Of a DNA stretch of 64,000 nt, positions 37,133-45,503 are shown one piece after another (positions within the stretch are counted from its first letter, which is position 1; every line of letters starts with the position of its first letter). The stretch is from Polynucleobacter sp. Lineage in GTDB: Bacteria > Pseudomonadota > Gammaproteobacteria > Burkholderiales > Burkholderiaceae. The stretch is taken from contig JAHEBW010000045.1 in the NCBI GenBank assembly GCA_024642065.1, forward strand, positions 62,001 through 126,000. Direction: 5' to 3'. Below the pieces are notes generated by a model. The model was not told where the DNA came from, ran no database searches, and saw only the letters and a list, made by a program, of their open reading frames with translations. A program made the translations under genes and the position numbers.

Positions 37133-38800
37133 ATGGCTAAAACTGCAGCCGCGCCGATGACCGCTGAAGAACGCAAAGTTATTTTTGCTTCATCATTGGG
37201 AACGGTATTTGAGTGGTATGACTTTTATCTTTACGGTTCGCTAGCCGCTGTTATCGCTAAGCAATTCTTTGCTGGCCTTGATGCTGGTTCTGCGTTTATT
37301 TTTGCCTTGCTCGCTTTCGCAGCTGGCTTCATTGTGCGTCCTTTCGGCGCCTTGTTGTTCGGTCGCCTTGGTGACATGATCGGTCGTAAATACACTTTCT
37401 TAGTGACGATTTTGATCATGGGTGGTGCTACGTTCATCGTAGGTATCTTGCCTAACTACAACACTATTGGTGTTGCAGCTCCAGTGATCCTAATCGCTTT
37501 GCGTATGTTGCAAGGTTTGGCTCTTGGTGGCGAGTACGGTGGTGCTGCTACTTACGTAGCTGAGCACGCTCCTGCTGGCAAACGTGGTGCTTACACAGCA
37601 TGGATTCAAACTACAGCTACTCTTGGTTTGTTCTTGTCTTTGCTTGTGATTTTGTTCACACGTGAATTCACAGGTGCAGCGTTTGAAGACTGGGGATGGC
37701 GTATTCCGTTCTTGGTATCAATCCTTCTATTGGCAGTGTCTGTATACATTCGTTTATCAATGAATGAATCTCCAGCTTTCCAAAAAATGAAATCTGAAGG
37801 TAAGACATCTAAAGCTCCTCTAACAGAAGCTTTCGGTCAGTGGAAAAACATGAAGATTGTTATTTTGGCTCTCTTCGGTTTAGTTGCTGGTCAAGCTGTT
37901 GTTTGGTACACAGGTCAGTTCTATGCATTGTTCTTCTTGACGCAAGTTTTGAAGGTCGATGGTAAGACAGCTAACTTGATGATTGCTGCTTCTTTAGTAA
38001 TCGGTACTCCATTCTTTATCGTGTTTGGTGCTCTTTCTGACCGTATCGGTCGTAAGATGATCATCATGTTAGGTTTGTTGTTAGCGATCATTACTTACAT
38101 TCCAAACACACCATTGTCAGTATTTAATGCGTTGACACACTATGCCAACCCAGCATTAGAAAAAGCGATGGCTTCATCACCAGCTACTATCACTGTTGAT
38201 GCTTCAGAATGTACATTCCAATTCAACCCAACTGGTACAGCTAAATTCACAAGTTCTTGCGATATCGCAAAACAAGTGATGGCTGGTAACTCAGCTAGCT
38301 ATGAAACTATCGCTGGCCCTGCAGGTACAGTTGCTAAGGTGAAGATTGGTGAAACAGAGATCACTGGTTACACATCAAAAGGTATGGATCCTGCTGCAGC
38401 TAAAGCAGAAGATGCTCGCTTCAAGAAAGAAGTTCGCGAAGCATTGAATGCTGCTGGCTACCCAGCTAAAGCTGATCCTGCTCAAGTTAACACGCCTGCA
38501 GTTATTGCATTGCTTGTTTACTTAGTGATCTTGGTAACAATGGTGTACGGTCCAATCGCAGCTTACTTAGTTGAATTGTTCCCAACACGTATTCGTTACA
38601 CATCTATGTCATTGCCATACCACATTGGTAACGGCTGGTTCGGTGGCTTGCTACCAACTATCTCGTTCGCTCTTGTGGCGCAAAACGGTAATATTTACTA
38701 CGGTCTCTGGTACCCAATCATCATCGCTGCGATGACATTGGTAATCGGTACATTGTTCATGCGTGAAACAAAAGACGTAGATATCTATGCTGGTGACTAA
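37133..38800 (+). CDS. MFS transporter, metabolite:H+ symporter (ShiA/ProP-like) type
   Basis: 555 residues with about 12 membrane helices. MHS-type features: SLGTVFEWYDFYLYG in helix 1, GRLGDMIGRKYTF loop 2-3, LRMLQGLALGGEYGGAA in helix 4 and FGALSDRIGRKMI between 8 and 9. A long insert (about residues 340-450) between helices 9 and 10 contains a cysteine pair (SECTFQF and SSCDIAK) and would lie in the periplasm. GCC, TTC and GGT are used often, suggesting high expression. ATG 37133 gives proper distance to AGGAGG (37123-37128). Substrate unknown, probably a small organic acid or betaine. Confidence 0.9.
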   Translation: MAKTAAAPMTAEERKVIFASSLGTVFEWYDFYLYGSLAAVIAKQFFAGLDAGSAFIFALLAFAAGFIVRPFGALLFGRLGDMIGRKYTFLVTILIMGGATFIVGILPNYNTIGVAAPVILIALRMLQGLALGGEYGGAATYVAEHAPAGKRGAYTAWIQTTATLGLFLSLLVILFTREFTGAAFEDWGWRIPFLVSILLLAVSVYIRLSMNESPAFQKMKSEGKTSKAPLTEAFGQWKNMKIVILALFGLVAGQAVVWYTGQFYALFFLTQVLKVDGKTANLMIAASLVIGTPFFIVFGALSDRIGRKMIIMLGLLLAIITYIPNTPLSVFNALTHYANPALEKAMASSPATITVDASECTFQFNPTGTAKFTSSCDIAKQVMAGNSASYETIAGPAGTVAKVKIGETEITGYTSKGMDPAAAKAEDARFKKEVREALNAAGYPAKADPAQVNTPAVIALLVYLVILVTMVYGPIAAYLVELFPTRIRYTSMSLPYHIGNGWFGGLLPTISFALVAQNGNIYYGLWYPIIIAAMTLVIGTLFMRETKDVDIYAGD

Positions 38801-38824
38801 TATCTAACTCATACTTAGATAAGT

Positions 38825-38856
38825 AAAACGGCAGCCCAAAAGGCTGCCGTTTTTTA
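38825..38856 (+). terminator. Terminator of the MFS transporter gene
   Basis: 12-bp arms AAAACGGCAGCC (38825-38836) and GGCTGCCGTTTT (38842-38853) with loop CAAAA, followed by T. It lies about 25 bp past the stop. Confidence 0.93.
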
Positions 38857-38898
38857 TTACTTAAAAAAATGAAGTGCTTAAATCAAGATCAGGTGAGA

Positions 38899-39072
38899 TT
38901 AGGTATACAAGTAATAAGGGATGACAATCAGCATGCTGATAATCGTGCCGTAAATCCAAGTACCTTTGATCAAGGCTGGCAAGGTAATCACTTTTGCCTT
39001 CTTAATTAAATAAGAGTAAGTGATAAATAGCGCAGCAACGTTGCTAAGAGTGAAAATGAGGAAGTAGTCCAT
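38899..39072 (-). CDS. Small membrane protein
   Basis: 57 residues from MDYFLIFTLSNVAAL with two hydrophobic helices (residues about 3-20 and 34-55) joined by a basic turn (LIKKAKVITLPALIKGTW). A longer start exists but gives a non-hydrophobic lead and lacks a ribosome site; GAAAGGATTC lies before the chosen ATG. No family recognised. Isolated between the transporter terminator and the divergent DUF6352 gene. Confidence 0.6.
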   Translation of the reverse strand: MDYFLIFTLSNVAALFITYSYLIKKAKVITLPALIKGTWIYGTIISMLIVIPYYLYT

Positions 39073-39246
39073 ATTGAATCCTTTCAGTGCTGAATTGATG
39101 ATAGCGCGATCTGCGACAACCAATTGAATTAGTCAAAATCAGCAAACTCATGGGATGATATCCATCTTCCATTAACCCTAAGAACTAAACGGTCAAATAA
39201 ACGCTTATATTTGATGAAACAATACTAAAAACACACTTAAATTCAT

Positions 39247-40263
39247 ATGCGTAAATACTGGCCACAAAGCAACTACCAATACTTAACAGTCAATCAAGAT
39301 AATCAACTTATCCTCACTGATGGCTTTCTTCGGTCTTATTTAAATAGACCTGAATTAGCCTTGATTCCTGAATCTTGCTCTCAAGAACAGCTTATTCATC
39401 AACAGCTTCTTGATAACCCCCTTGCAGCTATCGATCCTGCTGAGATTAAAAAAATGGCAGATCCAGATATTCAAGTTAACTATGAGATCTGGCTAAGATT
39501 CCGCGATAAATTATGCAAAGCAAAATCTATTGAGAGCTTCTACCTGAGCCTATTTGAAGGAAGCGGCGTTGATGTTCCACCATTATTCGTTGATCAGTTA
39601 ACTCAAATCTTATGCCAACACCTTTTGGGCGATAACCCAACAGCATTTGAAGCTAGAGCAGCCGAACTACTATTCAGAACCCAAAAAATCACCATCACTG
39701 ATGAGGGTCACATCATGTGTGCAGATCAACAAACTGTTGAGAAATTTGCGCAAACTGGGGGTTTTGGCAGTATTGGCGAATTACTCAAACAAAATGATGC
39801 CCCCTTAAGAACCATTGACCTAGATGTTCTAAGCAAAGAGAACTCAGATGAGTACTGGGGTCAAAATGAAAACTATAACTTTGTATTACAGCTGAACTTT
39901 GATCAAGCTGGTGCAGCTGCACTCGCCGGACTTTTAGAGAAGTGGGTATTTCACTTTCATGGCACCAAAGTCAAAATTACCCCTCAAGGAGAAATTACTG
40001 ACTCCAAGTGGTCATGGCATATTGGCTTAGACGTTACAGCGTCCGAGATACTCAACGCCCTCTACAAGGGGCAAACTGTTGATAACGCCAAGCTGGCTCA
40101 AGTATTGTGCTTATTCAAGCTCGAGTTTATCGATCAAGGTCGCGTTATGACTGAAATTGCAGGCAAACCTGTTTATTTAGGCATAGCCCATGACTCCGAT
40201 AAGCGCTTAAAGTTCAAACCACAGAACCTATTGATCAATTTACCCTTGGCTGAGACTTCTTAA
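39247..40263 (+). CDS. DUF6352 protein
   Basis: 338 residues matching what I know of DUF6352, found in beta-proteobacteria: N-terminal YWPQSNYQYL, ILTDGFLRSYLNRPELAL, PESCSQEQ and NYEIWLRFRDKL. No signal, membrane or catalytic motif. Function unknown. Single gene with its own promoter region upstream. Confidence 0.8.
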   Translation: MRKYWPQSNYQYLTVNQDNQLILTDGFLRSYLNRPELALIPESCSQEQLIHQQLLDNPLAAIDPAEIKKMADPDIQVNYEIWLRFRDKLCKAKSIESFYLSLFEGSGVDVPPLFVDQLTQILCQHLLGDNPTAFEARAAELLFRTQKITITDEGHIMCADQQTVEKFAQTGGFGSIGELLKQNDAPLRTIDLDVLSKENSDEYWGQNENYNFVLQLNFDQAGAAALAGLLEKWVFHFHGTKVKITPQGEITDSKWSWHIGLDVTASEILNALYKGQTVDNAKLAQVLCLFKLEFIDQGRVMTEIAGKPVYLGIAHDSDKRLKFKPQNLLINLPLAETS

Positions 40264-40308
40264 GATCAGATGTTCAAGTAAAAAATAAAGCACTTACCTG
40301 AACATCAA

Positions 40309-40689
40309 CTATCGTCTTTCAAATAGGTGCCTAATTTGTTGGGATAAAAGTGTAAATCGCTTCACCAATTTTTCCGTAGGCTTAACACGCCTTATGCGGG
40401 TATCTTTGTCTCCATTGTGCAACTCTATCCATCCATTTTTAATTAAAGTACGGAAGTGGTATCTGATACCCATATCACTGTATGGCAATGTTGCAAATAA
40501 AGCCTTAACGGTTAACTCATCTCCATCTTCATAGCCTTTAATAACCGCTAACAAAATATCAAACGGTATAAAGGAATGTCCAATGGGAAGCAAAACAGTT
40601 GTTTGCTTGCGCACCTCAGTTAGAACATTTACGACGGAAGAGTGTTGTATGAAATCCAAAGCAATAGTGTTTATGAAACTCGAAAACAC
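40309..40689 (-). CDS. Winged-helix (MarR-like) regulator
   Basis: 126 residues. The central part (FDILLAVIKGYEDGDELTVKALFATLPYSDMGIRYHFRTLIKNGWIEL) has the helix-turn-helix and wing arrangement of MarR/winged-helix regulators, the wing being NGDKDTRIRRVKPT. An N-terminal helix could mediate dimer contact. Divergent from the frameshifted outer-membrane protein gene and may regulate it; the sequence evidence is the fold pattern only. Confidence 0.7.
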   Translation of the reverse strand: MFSSFINTIALDFIQHSSVVNVLTEVRKQTTVLLPIGHSFIPFDILLAVIKGYEDGDELTVKALFATLPYSDMGIRYHFRTLIKNGWIELHNGDKDTRIRRVKPTEKLVKRFTLLSQQIRHLFERR

Positions 40690-40813
40690 TATAAATTCAA
40701 TAACTAATTTTTCATACGAAATTTGAGTACTAAGTTCGTATATTTCTTAAATTGAATAAGTTGTCACAAGCAACAAAAATGCTAATTCCTATAAACGTTT
40801 AACAGGAATTAAA

Positions 40814-41409
40814 ATGAAAAAACAATCTTGGCAACAGCACTTTTAGCACTCACGGTAAGCGCAAATGCTCAGTCGTCATATTTTGGCATTGAGGGTGGAG
40901 CGGCTTTTGCAGATATTAAGGCTGACGAAACAGCTCAATACTTGGCAAATGCATCTGGCAGAACAACTTCATACACTTACGACAAAGCGACTGGTGTGGC
41001 AAGAATTTATTACGGTACAAATGTTGCAAAAAATGTTGATGTTGAAATTGGTTACTTTGCAACAGGCGATCTCAAGGCTTCATATTCAAATAGCCTCGGT
41101 ACTGCAAATGAAAAATATAACGCTAAAGGTTTAGATTTATCAGTTGTATACAGGCCGGAAACTACTGGCTTATTTTTTAAAGCAGGTGCTCATCAGTCAA
41201 AGATTGACGGTAACGCTCGAGTAACAATTGGCAGTTATTCAGCTGCTGCGGGAGGCAGTGAATCTGGTGCGGGCTTGCTGTTTGGGGTGGGATACGATGC
41301 AAAACTTAGCAACGATTTGTATTGGCACACAGGATTGACTCATATGAACAAAGTCGCTGGCGAAATCAACGTTAACGTTGTGACACTAGGTATATCTAAA
41401 AAGTTCTAA
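40814..41409 (+). pseudogene. Outer-membrane beta-barrel protein with a frameshift in the start-proximal A-tract
   Basis: An OmpA/opacity-type small barrel: SSYFGIEGGAAFADIKADET, alternating strands and a terminal aromatic (GISKKF). The proper start, ATG 40814 with AGGAA upstream, is followed by six A residues and hits TAG at once. One more A would give MKKTILATALLALTVSANAQ, a perfect signal peptide fused to the long frame (40828-41409). So either a real one-base deletion, a phase-variable A6/A7 switch, or a read error. Without the shift the frame would have to start at TTG 40828 with a shortened signal. Confidence 0.82.
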
Positions 41410-41451
41410 TTAATAGCCCACTTAGGTGGGCTTTTTTAATTTAAGGCTCAT

Positions 41452-41883
41452 ATGAAAAATAGTTTTTTAATTATTTTGATTGCCCTCACTTTTACGGGCT
41501 GCGCTTCTATAACTGGCTCAAGAAACCAACCGGTATCAATTACAACCACTCATGAAGGAAAACCAATTACTGGAGCATATTGCAATCTAGTAAACGACAA
41601 AGGTAATTGGCACTCTACAACTCCAGGCTCCGTAGTTATTCAAAAAGCTTACGGCGATATGTCCATTACATGCAAAAAAGATGATCAATACAGTGGAGCG
41701 AATATTTTCAGATCATCTAATGAAGGCGCGGTTTGGGGCAACGTATTAGCGGGCGGTCTAATTGGTTATGCGGTAGATGCTAGCAGTGGCGCCGGATTTT
41801 CATATCCGCCAACAATGAATATTGAATTAACAAAATTAATAAGTGATTCTGCAATCACGGGAAAAGTAGAAAAGAAAAAATGA
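41452..41883 (+). CDS. Lipoprotein
   Basis: 143 residues with a lipoprotein signal (FLIILIALTFTGCAS; lipobox TGC). The mature part begins ITGSRNQPVSITTTHEGKPI, then GAYCNLVNDKGNW, with glycine-rich ANVLAGGLIGYAVDASSGAG near the end that could insert in a membrane. PEGA-like start. Overlaps the next lipoprotein gene by 4 bp (ATGA), so they are co-translated. Confidence 0.85.
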   Translation: MKNSFLIILIALTFTGCASITGSRNQPVSITTTHEGKPITGAYCNLVNDKGNWHSTTPGSVVIQKAYGDMSITCKKDDQYSGANIFRSSNEGAVWGNVLAGGLIGYAVDASSGAGFSYPPTMNIELTKLISDSAITGKVEKKK

Positions 41884-42434
41884 ATAAATTAATATTATTA
41901 GCAATATCAACACTAACGCTCAGCGCCTGTCAAACATATAATACTCAAATGTATGGTGTATCACCGGACACAAACTATGCAATTAAGTCTTTAAAAGTAA
42001 ATGAGGCGGTTACTGTTGGAGAGTTCTCATTAAGTAAACCACTAGACACAAACTGTCGAGCTGTTGGGCCAATTACATTACCAAACAATCTTTCATTTCA
42101 ATCGTATATTAAGAAAGCTTTTGAAGATGAGCTAAAAGTTGGGGGTGCATATGCATACCAATCACCTAAAATTGTACTCAGTGGTCGCATCAATAGATTA
42201 GACATGTCTAGCAGCAAAGGTTTAATGCGAGGCTATTGGGATATTGACATTACCGTTCAGTCCTCAAACGGAAAATCAATAACCGCCAGTGAATATTATG
42301 AATTTGATTCTGGATTTGATGGTTTTTCAGCATGTAAAAATACAGCTGATGGCTTTATGCCAACTATACAAAACCTAATTGGAAAAGTTATCAAGTCCCC
42401 CCAATTTAAAGATTTGGTTACCGTAAAAAAATAA
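41880..42434 (+). CDS. Lipoprotein
   Basis: 184 residues with lipobox LSAC after a short hydrophobic signal (LILLAISTLTLSAC). The mature part has FSLSKPLDTNCRAVGPI, SYIKKAFEDELKVGGAY and LSGRINRLDMSSS, a pattern seen in small periplasmic lipoproteins of unknown role. Second gene of the pair with 41452-41883. Ends about 107 bp before tRNA-Met. Confidence 0.82.
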   Translation: MNKLILLAISTLTLSACQTYNTQMYGVSPDTNYAIKSLKVNEAVTVGEFSLSKPLDTNCRAVGPITLPNNLSFQSYIKKAFEDELKVGGAYAYQSPKIVLSGRINRLDMSSSKGLMRGYWDIDITVQSSNGKSITASEYYEFDSGFDGFSACKNTADGFMPTIQNLIGKVIKSPQFKDLVTVKK

Positions 42435-42541
42435 AAAATAGTCAAATCAACCATTTTTCATCAAAAGTGATTGATTTACATAAGAAAACCAAAAAAGTTA
42501 GATTCCATCATAAATGCTCTTATGCTAGAATACTGGTCTTT

Positions 42542-42618
<77 letters not shown>

Positions 42619-42653
42619 TTTTATAAGGGTCTGGAGTCAATTCACAGATTCAG

Positions 42654-42679
42654 AGTATCTAAGTATCGACTTAGATACT
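42654..42679. promoter_or_regulatory. Inverted pair of ACTTAGATACT arm-like sites, left end of E2
   Basis: Perfect inverted repeat, 11-bp arms AGTATCTAAGT (42654-42664) and ACTTAGATACT (42669-42679) with 4-bp gap. The same 11-mer occurs twice in direct order beside the integrase (53958-53968, 53970-53980). Sharing between both ends suggests integrase arm-binding sites. Confidence 0.75.
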
Positions 42680-42696
42680 TTTAGAAAGAAAAAACT

Positions 42697-42732
42697 AAAC
42701 CCGCATATCTTCTTGGTGTGCGGGTTTTTTCT
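42697..42732 (+). terminator. Terminator at the left end of E2
   Basis: Arms AAACCCGCA (42697-42705) and TGCGGGTTT (42719-42727), followed by T-run. Probably ends transcription from the tRNA before it enters the element. Confidence 0.8.
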
Positions 42733-42774
42733 TTGTCAGACCCTTGCCATCCATCCTCCTCCTGATACCTTCCA

Positions 42775-42804
42775 GATACCGAACAACCATTTCTGAAAGG
42801 TCTC
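42775..42804. promoter_or_regulatory. Inverted arms before the E2 serine recombinase
   Basis: GATACC and GGTCTC (one mismatch in the pairing) spaced by 18 bp, at the same position as the 8-bp inverted repeat before the E1 copy. A further GATACC lies at 42764-42769. Candidate operator or recombination site. Confidence 0.45.
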
Positions 42805-42807
42805 AAA

Positions 42808-43389
42808 ATGAGTAAAAAAGTTGCTATCTATGCTCGTGTTTCTACTGACAAACAATCTACTGAGAATCAATTAAACGAACTCAGAGCAGTTGCAACTCGT
42901 ATGGGATACACAATCACTCAAGAATATGTAGATAACGGCATATCGGGTGCCAAATCACGTGCTGATAGACCTTCTCTTGATGCAATGATGAAAGATGCAG
43001 TAAGAGGTCGTTTTGACATGGTGATGTGTTGGTCAATAGATAGACTAGGTCGTTCTCTTCAAAATCTCGTAGAAATACTCAATGAACTGCAATCTATCAA
43101 AGTTGACTTGTATTTTCTGCAACAAGGAATGGACACATCAACAAGTTCAGGAAGAATGATGTTCAGTATCTTCGGTGCCCTATCTGAATATGAACGTAGT
43201 TTGATACGAGAAAGAGTCTGTGCAGGACTTCAAGTAGCAAAAGCACGAGGGGTTAAGTTGGGTCGTCCATCAAAGATGAATGATGGAATGAAACAAGCAG
43301 TTGTTCTATTGCGTGAAAAAGGAATGGGCATCAAACAAATTGCAAAAGAACTACAGATTGGTATTGGGACTGTTTATTCGGTTATTTAA
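42808..43389 (+). CDS. Serine recombinase (resolvase/invertase family), E2 copy
   Basis: 193 residues, about 97 percent identical in protein to the E1 copy at 7821-8399. Catalytic Ser in YARVSTDKQ, the DRLGRSLQNLV and GRMMFSIFGALSEYERSLI stretches and the C-terminal helix-turn-helix are all present. The upstream inverted arms (GATACC 42775-42780, GGTCTC 42799-42804) match the site seen at E1. The 3' end overlaps the convergent lipoprotein gene by 8 bp. Likely role: resolution or inversion during element upkeep. Confidence 0.93.
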   Translation: MSKKVAIYARVSTDKQSTENQLNELRAVATRMGYTITQEYVDNGISGAKSRADRPSLDAMMKDAVRGRFDMVMCWSIDRLGRSLQNLVEILNELQSIKVDLYFLQQGMDTSTSSGRMMFSIFGALSEYERSLIRERVCAGLQVAKARGVKLGRPSKMNDGMKQAVVLLREKGMGIKQIAKELQIGIGTVYSVI

Positions 43390-43753
43390 TTTCCTCACAT
43401 TCCCCATGCATAGAACTTCCACCTGAACTCATTTCAAATTTACCTGTTTTATGAAAAATACTTAATAGTATTTGCTCCTTACTAGAGTTGTGGAATTGAA
43501 TACTTAACCTACTATCAGTTTCAGCAACTAATTTTGGATATTTTTTAGTGTCTAAGTTTAAAAAAACTAATGAAGGAGTTTTATTTTTTGAATCGTAACT
43601 TACGTTAAAAACAATGTCTTTATAAACAGAAGAAGATGAAAAAAAACATGAAACAATTTTATTATTTCCATCACGAATAGATGGTAAAACAGATGAATTT
43701 CCACAACTAATGAGAAATAACGGTAACAAAATAAGTAAAAATAACCTCTTCAT
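43382..43753 (-). CDS. Lipoprotein, E2 cargo
   Basis: 123 residues with signal RLFLLILLPLFLISCGNSS (lipobox ISC). Mature region is mostly short beta segments (DIVFNVSYDSKNKTPSLVFL). Family not recognised. Leftward, 2 bp after 43756-43956. Overlaps the serine recombinase 3' end by 8 bp. Confidence 0.65.
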   Translation of the reverse strand: MKRLFLLILLPLFLISCGNSSVLPSIRDGNNKIVSCFFSSSSVYKDIVFNVSYDSKNKTPSLVFLNLDTKKYPKLVAETDSRLSIQFHNSSKEQILLSIFHKTGKFEMSSGGSSMHGECEEIK

Positions 43754-43755
43754 AA

Positions 43756-43956
43756 TTACCTCTTAGGCATTCTTCCACCCGCACTCAAACACTCTTGCAA
43801 TGTCTTAAATGGAGTGAATCTTTTAGTTTGTTCGTAGTAAGTAGAACCAGGTGCATGACAAATTCCTGAGTTACTCATCTTTACTGGCAAAGACTGAGCA
43901 AAAGCACCAGTAGAAATTATGACTGTTGCAATAAAGGAAATGATGCTAAATTTCAT
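43756..43956 (-). CDS. Small secreted protein with CHAPGSTYY motif
   Basis: 66 residues from MKFSIISFIATVIISTGAFA, a clear signal peptide; the longer frame start lacks one. The mature part SGICHAPGSTYYEQTKRF and FKTLQECLSAGGR looks like a short structural domain that often closes secreted nucleases and cell-wall proteins. No enzyme activity can be inferred. Upstream of the lipoprotein gene, and divergent from 43984. Confidence 0.7.
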   Translation of the reverse strand: MKFSIISFIATVIISTGAFAQSLPVKMSNSGICHAPGSTYYEQTKRFTPFKTLQECLSAGGRMPKR

Positions 43957-43983
43957 AACTAGAAGATTAGCACAGGATAAAAC

Positions 43984-44202
43984 ATGAAAAACAAATTTTT
44001 TTATATAGCAGTCATATTGCTTACTGTAGGTTGCACAACTCACACAGAAACGATGCTAAGAAATGATAAGGGCGAAACAAGATATTGCTACCTTACAAAT
44101 GACCATACTTTAATCAGCATGGGTGCAATGAGTGAATATAACAAATGCTTAAATGATGCAGGTACTGCTGGATTTAGAAAATCACACTCCACAGAAAAAT
44201 AA
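43984..44202 (+). CDS. Small lipoprotein
   Basis: 72 residues with lipobox VGC in FFYIAVILLTVGCTTHT. Mature part has two cysteines (RYCYLTND and KCLNDAG) that may pair. Family not recognised. Start lies 27 bp from the divergent 43956 gene, so the promoters overlap. First of a run of small rightward genes. Confidence 0.65.
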   Translation: MKNKFFYIAVILLTVGCTTHTETMLRNDKGETRYCYLTNDHTLISMGAMSEYNKCLNDAGTAGFRKSHSTEK

Positions 44203-44236
44203 TTTGAATGCAATGGTCTATCTCTTGGAGTATCAA

Positions 44237-44506
44237 ATGAAAACACTTAATAAATCCGAATTAAATAGTGCTTATGAATATTTTTTCAATGAAGCAATTA
44301 AATTCACTAAATGGTTCAAAGTTATATTCAGCATTTTTGTGATTTTTAGTCTACTTTCATTATTTGGGAATCTAACTCTAATCTCATTAACTCTCAGCAC
44401 AGGTATTGCATCCTTAGCAATCTATATCTATGCAAAAAGTTGTGAAATTCGTTGCGACATTTATATAAATTTTTTAAATAATCATGAAAATAATATTAAA
44501 GAATGA
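44237..44506 (+). CDS. Small two-helix membrane protein
   Basis: 89 residues from MKTLNKSELNSAYEYFF with TTGGAG 6 bp before the ATG; an earlier in-frame start (44153) overlaps the lipoprotein gene. Two membrane helices (about 28-46 and 50-66) between an amphipathic N-terminal helix and a C-terminal helix (CEIRCDIYINFLNNHENN). The layout recalls small two-helix effector-type proteins (SLATT-like), but this is a resemblance only. The stop overlaps the next start by 4 bp. Confidence 0.55.
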   Translation: MKTLNKSELNSAYEYFFNEAIKFTKWFKVIFSIFVIFSLLSLFGNLTLISLTLSTGIASLAIYIYAKSCEIRCDIYINFLNNHENNIKE

Positions 44507-44991
44507 ATACGTTCTTTTCCCACTTTTATGGGTTTAACTTTTCTATGAGAATAATCTTTACTTTCTTATTTCTGTTCTCAACTAATCTTTATTCTCAAAC
44601 ATTTGAATCATTCATATCTGGATGCGACCATTCTATTCAATGTAGCAAATGCCCACCAACATACAAAGAAACTTATCAGGTAAATGTATCAAAACAAATT
44701 GTTATCTACACAGGAATTGATTTAATCACAAATAAAGTTGACTCTCAAAAGTTAGAAAACTGCTCTATTATTGATAATAAAAATTATATCTGCGGCGAAA
44801 AGCAAGTCATCACTAGAAGTGATGGGGCAATAGTTACTTTAGATAACAGAACGATTGTAAGAAATGGTTTAGTGGAAGACCAACCACATATGACTATTAC
44901 CAAGAATGGCAGAGAATTTAATCCGCAGACACCTAAGAAAACATGCCGATTTAGAAAAAACTTTTTCGGGCAATATGAGGTAGTTAAATAA
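44503..44991 (+). CDS. Secreted protein, unknown
   Basis: 162 residues; ATG 44503 overlaps the previous stop (ATGA), though Met at 44545 (MRIIFTFLFLFSTNLYSQ) would give a tighter signal peptide. The mature part has cysteines in SGCDHSIQCSKCPPTY, NCSI, ICGE and KTCRF, probably disulphides in the periplasm. Family unknown. Followed by the 90-bp sequence shared with E1, which ends in a terminator-like hairpin. Confidence 0.6.
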   Translation: MNTFFSHFYGFNFSMRIIFTFLFLFSTNLYSQTFESFISGCDHSIQCSKCPPTYKETYQVNVSKQIVIYTGIDLITNKVDSQKLENCSIIDNKNYICGEKQVITRSDGAIVTLDNRTIVRNGLVEDQPHMTITKNGREFNPQTPKKTCRFRKNFFGQYEVVK

Positions 44992-45080
44992 ACATCTGAT
45001 TTCTGAACTGTTAAAAACTGTTCAAAATTGAACTTCCGACTCATGTTCCATCATGGGTCTTTTTTATGGTTTTCTGAACT
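44991..45080. repeat. 90-bp sequence shared with E1 (inverted copy at 6872-6961)
   Basis: Reverse-complement match to 6872-6961. On the plus strand here GACTCATG and CATGGGTC form an imperfect hairpin followed by six T, which would terminate the upstream cargo gene. Confidence 0.7.
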
Positions 45081-45116
45081 GGTACTATGCAGACAATTCA
45101 GAACAAAAAATATCAC

Positions 45117-45500
45117 ATGAAAAAAATAATCTCAACATTGTTTCTTTTACTTCTATCTGGCAACTGCGTTGCTGAATGGATACAGGTAGCATCATCTTCA
45201 GATGATGAGTCTACAGTTTTCATTTCATCAAAAAGCATTAAGGTCACTGGAAATATCAGAACTGCTTGGGAAGTCATGAATTACTCTAAAGTTTCACCAG
45301 ATGGGTCTATGTCCGCAAAAGTTCAACAGGAATATGACTGCGCTCATAACAAGGTGCGGATAATTAATGCATCATCCCACTCTCAGCATTTCGGCAATGG
45401 TTCAACATTACTATTTGCACCGAATACACCAACCAAATGGCAGGTAATTCCCAAAAACAGTATTGCTACTTATACAAAAAATTATATTTGTGAAAGATAA
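45117..45500 (+). CDS. Secreted protein, surface-adhesin E-like
   Basis: 127 residues from MKKIISTLFLLLLSGNCVAE, a signal peptide; a 10-residue upstream extension is ignored. The mature part WIQVASSSDDESTVFISSKSI, AWEVMNYS and EYDCAHNKVRI follows the surface-adhesin E pattern: short beta domain with two cysteines (EYDCA and YICER). Periplasmic or surface location expected. Adhesion in this organism is not shown. Confidence 0.7.
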   Translation: MKKIISTLFLLLLSGNCVAEWIQVASSSDDESTVFISSKSIKVTGNIRTAWEVMNYSKVSPDGSMSAKVQQEYDCAHNKVRIINASSHSQHFGNGSTLLFAPNTPTKWQVIPKNSIATYTKNYICER

Positions 45501-45503
45501 ACC

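Noticed and set aside
44237-44506. SLATT-type effector of a nucleotide-signalling defence system
   Set aside because: Two membrane helices alone are too little; no cyclase or partner gene nearby.
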